DNA of 32,744 nt. It comes from a virus. Under the pieces are notes generated by a model. It made no database searches. It saw nothing but the letters and a program-made list of their open reading frames with translations, and was not told the origin of the DNA. Positions 28,001 to 32,744 of this stretch are shown here, one piece after another; positions within the stretch are counted from its first letter, which is position 1, and every line of letters starts with the position of its first letter. The DNA lies in the IMG/VR virus record IMGVR_UViG_3300045413_000162, positions 1-32,744 of that record. One strand, written 5' to 3'. The position numbers were made by a program, and so were the translations under genes.

Positions 28001-31000
28001 GAAGTTTATCAGTAGAAATGCCAGATATTGTTGTTGATGCAATTCCAATAGGAGAAAATCCATCAATATTTGGATATGAATAAAATACCTCTTCCCCAGT
28101 TGTAAAGAAGTGCTCATTGGAGAAAGTAATTGTATTTGCACTTAAATTAATAACTCCCGTTTCAGTAGCAACTCCTACTCTTGGATCTGTTGTTGGACTA
28201 AAATATCTTTGGAAGATATCTTTTTGATTATGAGTCAGATCAAAAGACCTTCTTATATCGAGCTCAGTTCCAGCATAAGTTCCCTTTCCAGAATTTAAAC
28301 TTGCATTATTGAAACTAATTCCAGTGAGACTATTGAAGTTGTCAACCAACCTCATAGTGTGCTGCCACACTCTGACATCGACATCAATATTAGCGTTTGG
28401 AGTGTATAAAATCTTTAAAGTTGAGTTGGTACATGCAATTCCAATTGTTCCAATTCCAGAATCTGTTTGCAGTAAACCATACTCAGTAAATGATTGATCA
28501 AGATCATCCTGTGCAGCAATTAATTCTAAAAATTCATATTCATCATTAGTCTTATCCTCAATACCGATAATTAAATATCCAGCATTAAAGTTATCTGTTG
28601 ACCATCCAGCAATTCTACGAGCAACAGGTGTTGATGTTGATCCAATTCCCGTGTAAATTGTTTCAACAGTATTAGTATTAAATGTTATAGATCCTATCCC
28701 AGTTGCATCAGTAATTCCCATACCAATGGTTAATGCATGTACTGTTCCAGCAACTCCCGCATTTGGATAGAAATCCAAAACCATTCTATCAGATTCAAGA
28801 GTCATTTGTGTGACTCCATAGTTATCAAAATCATTACCACTATTGGTAGGTTGATTTAGTCTGAATAATGTACTAGAAGTTTTTGCTGCTTGTGGAAGAA
28901 TTGCGCGATATTCTTGAAGAGTTGCAGAACCAGTTGTTGGAACAATGACACCAATATCAACAAAATTGCTTCCATCCGTGCTATATCCAACACGAAGGTC
29001 ATCCCCAGGTTCTGGATCTTCGCCACCATTTGAATCATTTCCAACAATTGCCTTTACTAATATTTCGTCATAATTTCTAGCATCAATTGGATTTAAAGTA
29101 AGATTCCTATTTCCAACTCCCGTAAATCTTGTATGTGGACCAACTGCAAATCCTCCAAATGGTCCACTACCAGTTCCTCCTGGTGAAGTTGTAACGCCAG
29201 AACTACTGAAATATTCAGAAATTTTTACAGTTGGTATAACTTTTAATGGGACATTTGCATCATATGTTCCGAATCCAGATATTACAGATCCAGTTAGTGT
29301 TGAGTCTGTAAGTTGTCCATATTCCAACATTAAAACGTTTCTATCTTTATCTTTAACAAGACTTATTTCGTCATACTGATGTTGAAAATCGGTCGTTGAA
29401 ACTGAAACTAAAATCCTTGCAGCTCTATGAGTTGAAGATACACTTACAATAGGAATAGATGTTAACCCAGCACCAGCAGAAATAACTGAGCGAGATGAAT
29501 ATATTTGAGCAACGGATCCAACTGACGTGCTTCCTATTCCAGTTGCTTGATCTATAATATTATAAGATGCAAGGCTTATGTCATAATTGTTGACTTTATA
29601 TTTGTTTGGATAGAATAATAATTGTCCCTGCAAATTATTAATACCAAAATCAAAAGAACCAAGATCAAATTCAAATATTCCTAGATCTTTTTGTGTATTA
29701 ACTCGACCATACTGACTTAAATATCCCGTTGTATTGTCATGCAATAATGTTACCAACATTATTTGTCTTTCATTTGTAAATCTCTTATCCTTAACATAAG
29801 TGATATACTTTTTGTATCGTTGCGACAAATCAAACGTATCAACTACACCAAATCTATCAGTTCTCTCATCACTTAGGAATTGATCACTTATATCATCAAT
29901 ATTTAAAACTCTGTTACCAACAGATTCGAAATAATTTTGAATCAACTTAGAATTAAAGATTATCTCATCGGATGCTACGTTTCCTACAATGTGCTTAAAG
30001 TTCTCATCAACTAAATCCCAGTCAAAATAGCAATTTGTATCAACAACATTAATAATATCAGTTATAGCACTGAAATCTCCACCATCCTGAGTAGTTCCTA
30101 TTCCAATAGCAGATTTGCTATTGATCAATAAATTGCTAAACTTTTTATATCCAGCTGGATGATTTAAAGATTGTACTGGTTCGTCCCAAGTCTCATATGA
30201 GACTTCCGATTTTAAAGCGTACGAAAAATACTGATAATAATCACTATCTTGCACTCTCTGAGTGTCATTATTTAAAAATCCTGTTTCTCTCTTCCATCCT
30301 TTTCTAACCTTTGAAGATGGACCCAATTTGTACTCAGTTTCAAACGAAGTTGATTTATTAATAATGGCTTTTGTTCCTGAGGTTTCCCCTTCAATAACAT
30401 CATCAATAATAAATGATCCAAAAGGAGATACTACTTTTACCAAATTGCTTTGTGGATTCCATTTATCAACGAATCCAGAAGATCCATTAGTATTATTTTT
30501 AATCTTCTCGTTTAATAAGAAATCATTTTGTTTTAATTTGATCGTAAATACTGGAAAGTCTTTTGCTGGTATAACTCTACCAGCAGAATTTAGTGCATCA
30601 AACTGACCAGGATATTCTCCATTTTTTAGATTAGAAGCAAGATTATAGGTTATAGTTGGATTTGATCCACCATATTTCGGATCTATATGTGTTAAAGTGA
30701 ATGTAGAATATGAATATTGATTTGAATTGTATCCTTTTCCAGCAGTTGTAATGCCAATATTTTCAATGAAAACTTTATCTCCAACTGAGAATGGGAATCC
30801 ACCAACCGTTGCAAATGAACCAACTAATGTAACAGTAACATTTTTAGAAGTTTGATTATATGCAACTGTGTTTATTCCAACTCCGTTAGAATTTTTAGTT
30901 GGAATAATTATTGGATTTACATCATATAAATCTCTGGTATTTTTGATAATCTTTACCTGAGAATTTCCAATCTCATATTTCAATTTAACATCGATAACGT

Positions 31001-32744
31001 TATTTGTTACACTATCAATAACAACTAATTCTGGCGGAGTTGTGTAACCCTTTCCAGCACTTGAAACACCAATACTGTCAAAAGAACTGAATCTTTCAAT
31101 ATTTAAAATGTTTGAAAGTTTTACTGTTGGTCTTAGAGTATTATCAGTTGGATAGTCAAATCCAATATCTTCAATTTTTATTTTTTTAATTTTTCCAATA
31201 CTTGTTGAGATGCCATTCAATAAAGAATTAGATCCTGTGGATGATAGTGCATCAATTTTGGGTATATCTGAATATCCATAACCACCAGATGATACTCTAA
31301 TTGAAGAAATAGGTCCAACAGCAGTGGTTGAACTTGTCTCATACGAAATTTTATTTGAAATTAAATCATATTCAGATATTTCAGGTTGCTGACTTACTGT
31401 GTATGTGAAAGAAGTTGAGGCAATTGAAGTTAATTGATGTCTTCCAGAGTAAACACTTGGAACTTGAATTATCGTATTTGCACTATCAATTTTTTCATTA
31501 TCATAAATGATTGATGACTTTATTGGTTGATTTATTCCAAATCTTGGTTTTAATGCATAATAAAGAATTTGTGGAGTAATGTTAGAAGATTGGAAAACTA
31601 AGTTTGCGTTAGTATCAATTCCAATTCTTCCTGTTTTAGATACGTTAAATGAACCAATGTCTTGCGAAGTTAGATATTCATTTTCAAAATTTTGATCTGT
31701 ATATAAATTAAAATCAAATGCAGATTCACTTACTGCATTGTTAACAAATGATAGTGAAGAATCTGAAAGATCGAAAATAACATTTTGACTCGAATAATAT
31801 TTTACTTGCGGATTTACCGCAGATATTGTGCCAGAAAAAACAGAGGTAAAGTTTTTATATACTGGAACGTCTAAAACACTTTCGTAATATGAATTTGATA
31901 GTCTTATTTTATTATCATCATAAACAATAACATAATAAATCATGTTATTGTCTAACTGTGTAGTTGAAGAAGAACTGAATATTACTTTCTGTCCAGTATA
32001 GAAACCATGATTGTTAATTCTGATTGTATCTGTATTCAGATTTATATCTGATGAAGTAAAGTTCTTAGGATTAATTACAATTCTTCTATTATAATCATCA
32101 TATACAACCTTAATTGTAGTTGTTATTCCAACGTCAATACTGACTGTTACTTCATCCTTTAATGATAATCCGTGAGTAGAAGCTGTTGCAACAGTCACTT
32201 GATTTCTTTCAATTTGTCCAAAGATTACATCATTTTTTACCGTTTCAAAACTATGATAGGTTCCAGTTCCAATTCCGATAAATTGTAGAATTGTGTCATC
32301 GCTGCTTAGATCTCCAATAGTCTGAGCTATTGAAATCAAATCATCAGAAATTTTCTTAACAAATAATTCTTGGTTTTGTGTTAGTGTTGATGATGTTGAA
32401 ACTCTTCTTACTGATAAAGTTGTTCCTCCATTTGACTTATAAAGAATTTTATCTGATGTTTTTAATCCATGATTTTCTATTAAAATAGTTCTGGTTGGAA
32501 CTTCATCAACTTCATATTTGTTTAGATATATTGTAACTCCTAATCCAGAAAGATTTGAACTATCAAAATCAATATTAATTGAAGTGGTTCCTACCGAAAG
32601 AATGTTTACTTCATCTTGATTAAATCCAGATGACGTAGCATTTGTCAGGGCAATATATCCACCACCAGCAAACTTATTAATGTCTGCTGCCTTTTGGAAA
32701 ATTAAAATTGAAGTAGAACCAGTTGAAATAGAAACGGGAGATTG
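25074..32744 (-). CDS. Giant baseplate-associated structural protein in gp7 position, 5' end cut by window (at least 2556 residues)
   Basis: The reading frame is open without a stop from 25074 to the window edge. The true start lies outside, and a TTG at 32339 is not needed. The visible protein is a chain of beta-rich domains. G-x-GY repeats occur near nt 31250-31310, 31010-31070, 30730, 26990-27050, 26870-26920, 26710, 25800 and 25680. SG(T/A) modules occur near 30300-30500. Two FDDIS..F.G.KT.F modules with VLLNGILQSPTRF or IFLNEVLQEPGKAY lie near 27130-27390 and 26320-26600. The module shared with gp15 is near 27580-27810. A compact region (DNTTGYLSQYGRVNTQKDLG, FDLGSFDFGINNLQGQLLFY) lies at about 29590-29750. 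By order it replaces T4 gp7 (1032 residues), but I cannot show direct similarity, so gp7 is an inference from position. Confidence 0.82.
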   Translation of the reverse strand, partial: QSPVSISTGSTSILIFQKAADINKFAGGGYIALTNATSSGFNQDEVNILSVGTTSINIDFDSSNLSGLGVTIYLNKYEVDEVPTRTILIENHGLKTSDKILYKSNGGTTLSVRRVSTSSTLTQNQELFVKKISDDLISIAQTIGDLSSDDTILQFIGIGTGTYHSFETVKNDVIFGQIERNQVTVATASTHGLSLKDEVTVSIDVGITTTIKVVYDDYNRRIVINPKNFTSSDINLNTDTIRINNHGFYTGQKVIFSSSSTTQLDNNMIYYVIVYDDNKIRLSNSYYESVLDVPVYKNFTSVFSGTISAVNPQVKYYSSQNVIFDLSDSSLSFVNNAVSESAFDFNLYTDQNFENEYLTSQDIGSFNVSKTGRIGIDTNANLVFQSSNITPQILYYALKPRFGINQPIKSSIIYDNEKIDSANTIIQVPSVYSGRHQLTSIASTSFTYTVSQQPEISEYDLISNKISYETSSTTAVGPISSIRVSSGGYGYSDIPKIDALSSTGSNSLLNGISTSIGKIKKIKIEDIGFDYPTDNTLRPTVKLSNILNIERFSSFDSIGVSSAGKGYTTPPELVVIDSVTNNVIDVKLKYEIGNSQVKIIKNTRDLYDVNPIIIPTKNSNGVGINTVAYNQTSKNVTVTLVGSFATVGGFPFSVGDKVFIENIGITTAGKGYNSNQYSYSTFTLTHIDPKYGGSNPTITYNLASNLKNGEYPGQFDALNSAGRVIPAKDFPVFTIKLKQNDFLLNEKIKNNTNGSSGFVDKWNPQSNLVKVVSPFGSFIIDDVIEGETSGTKAIINKSTSFETEYKLGPSSKVRKGWKRETGFLNNDTQRVQDSDYYQYFSYALKSEVSYETWDEPVQSLNHPAGYKKFSNLLINSKSAIGIGTTQDGGDFSAITDIINVVDTNCYFDWDLVDENFKHIVGNVASDEIIFNSKLIQNYFESVGNRVLNIDDISDQFLSDERTDRFGVVDTFDLSQRYKKYITYVKDKRFTNERQIMLVTLLHDNTTGYLSQYGRVNTQKDLGIFEFDLGSFDFGINNLQGQLLFYPNKYKVNNYDISLASYNIIDQATGIGSTSVGSVAQIYSSRSVISAGAGLTSIPIVSVSSTHRAARILVSVSTTDFQHQYDEISLVKDKDRNVLMLEYGQLTDSTLTGSVISGFGTYDANVPLKVIPTVKISEYFSSSGVTTSPGGTGSGPFGGFAVGPHTRFTGVGNRNLTLNPIDARNYDEILVKAIVGNDSNGGEDPEPGDDLRVGYSTDGSNFVDIGVIVPTTGSATLQEYRAILPQAAKTSSTLFRLNQPTNSGNDFDNYGVTQMTLESDRMVLDFYPNAGVAGTVHALTIGMGITDATGIGSITFNTNTVETIYTGIGSTSTPVARRIAGWSTDNFNAGYLIIGIEDKTNDEYEFLELIAAQDDLDQSFTEYGLLQTDSGIGTIGIACTNSTLKILYTPNANIDVDVRVWQHTMRLVDNFNSLTGISFNNASLNSGKGTYAGTELDIRRSFDLTHNQKDIFQRYFSPTTDPRVGVATETGVINLSANTITFSNEHFFTTGEEVFYSYPNIDGFSPIGIASTTISGISTDKLPGNVYLIKVDKFSIKVALSATDSLVVPPNPLDITSAGIGISHRFISKKSNQRVVVTIDDLIQSPVVATSVTTHLTSTATSFDDQFSLNSIEKLFVGQLLQVDQEICFIDAINSSTKVVDVRRGWMGTNIGIHTTAAVVKQVKGNYNIVDNTINFVAAPYGKSPIGTVTNPPDDRDFAGITTSSSFGGRAFMKTSAKNSTIEPYHKNYIFDDISDSFTGIKTEFTITSAGGTVSGISTDNAVVLLNGILQSPTRFGSNPIINNQYLTEKSGITSIFFNSSPVGGEIVSVGSTKGLGYQPLVAAGGTAIVSSAGTISAISIGNSGSGYRIGIQTTINVSVGTSSLTISNLQKVGTATISNGIVVSVAITNPGSGYTSSNPPFVVFDSPFSYENLDLKYTGGTTGVGTGAKVSIVVGQGSSIIDFEITNVGRGYEVGDKLTFTIGGTSGIPTDTSKSYNEFQLTVTEQYQEQFNGWTIGNLTLFDDISNLFDGFKTKFPLRIDGIRQSIIGREGSGIDVAYTLLIFLNEVLQEPGKAYEFNGGSVLSFTEAPREGDNATILFYQGNKDNDVINKDILETVKVGDGLRIFPPEADNRQDERTVFSIDSIDVVTTNTYDGPGIITTGLLRPVIWCKQRSDSLVNGNYIPKNREEYESLIYPTTNVIKSVSPSDTEIFVEGAKTFFDSVNENPSPIATRTTVQIIGQDSKVSAAATATISGSGTVTVITITNAGIGYTQPPVVTFESPTGLGTTSRAQATATISGGAVSTISITNAGTGYTQAPNVLIAAPSNDIETVTDVTYSGDFGQITGIKTTSVGVAPTGLVFDFYIPEKSFLRDASIVGTAITLSQIQTGYRFVVKNSNVGNGVTSLNSSGSIVWNGTNNIDNVYEVVSVSIGQSYVSAGIGTTSVMQVTVSLTDYNGLTNLGYGKAFGEYSWARMTVTGRSGTNTFAIYNNGLSGIETSPLVRRLSPLENFNYIQ

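Overview
This window is a late (virion-structure) block of a T4-like marine myovirus, most likely a cyanophage of the Prochlorococcus/Synechococcus type. A Pelagibacter-type marine T4-like phage is the main alternative. The reasons are: low GC (about one third by eye); every credible gene on the minus strand with almost no intergenic DNA; T4 core proteins in T4 order; several small proteins and modules I recall from marine T4-like phages; and copies of NATAAATA, the T4-type late promoter, on the minus strand at gene boundaries. I see no integrase, repressor, insertion sequence, tRNA, CRISPR array or auxiliary metabolic gene.

Transcription runs from high to low coordinates. The right part (32744 to 14115) is baseplate: a giant structural protein cut by the window edge (at least 2556 codons, in the gp7 position), gp8 (baseplate wedge), a 2916-residue DUF4815/VrlC-type protein where T4 has gp9-gp12, a 76-residue coiled-coil protein and a 131-residue beta-rich protein. 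Next comes the neck and packaging group: gp13, gp14, gp15 and gp16, with overlaps or short gaps.

From 10386 to about 5215 lie four accessory virion-type genes: a Lys/Glu-rich coiled-coil protein, two repeat-rich fibre-like proteins (639 and 508 residues) and another coiled-coil protein. From 5210 to 178 there is a Cys-rich mosaic protein with a detached 51-residue partner, several small proteins (two probable membrane proteins among those between 1486 and 1804, another at 2698-2928), a 203-residue charged protein, a staphylococcal-nuclease-type enzyme and a 53-residue protein. The left edge holds the first 55 codons of the large terminase gene (gp17). The two terminase genes, adjacent in T4, are thus about 10 kb apart, which fits the expandable region known between g15 and g18 in cyanomyoviruses.

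The main observations are: late-promoter motifs fused to the stop codon of the gene before; a perfect hairpin just downstream of one such promoter; a set of short beta-rich modules reused in gp8, gp14, gp15 and both giant proteins, which accounts for much of the extra size of gp8, gp14 and gp15 over T4; a common C-terminal D-x-G-x-F ending on three consecutive gene products; and the Cys-rich mosaic protein. All family assignments are from memory of protein sequences, with no database search.
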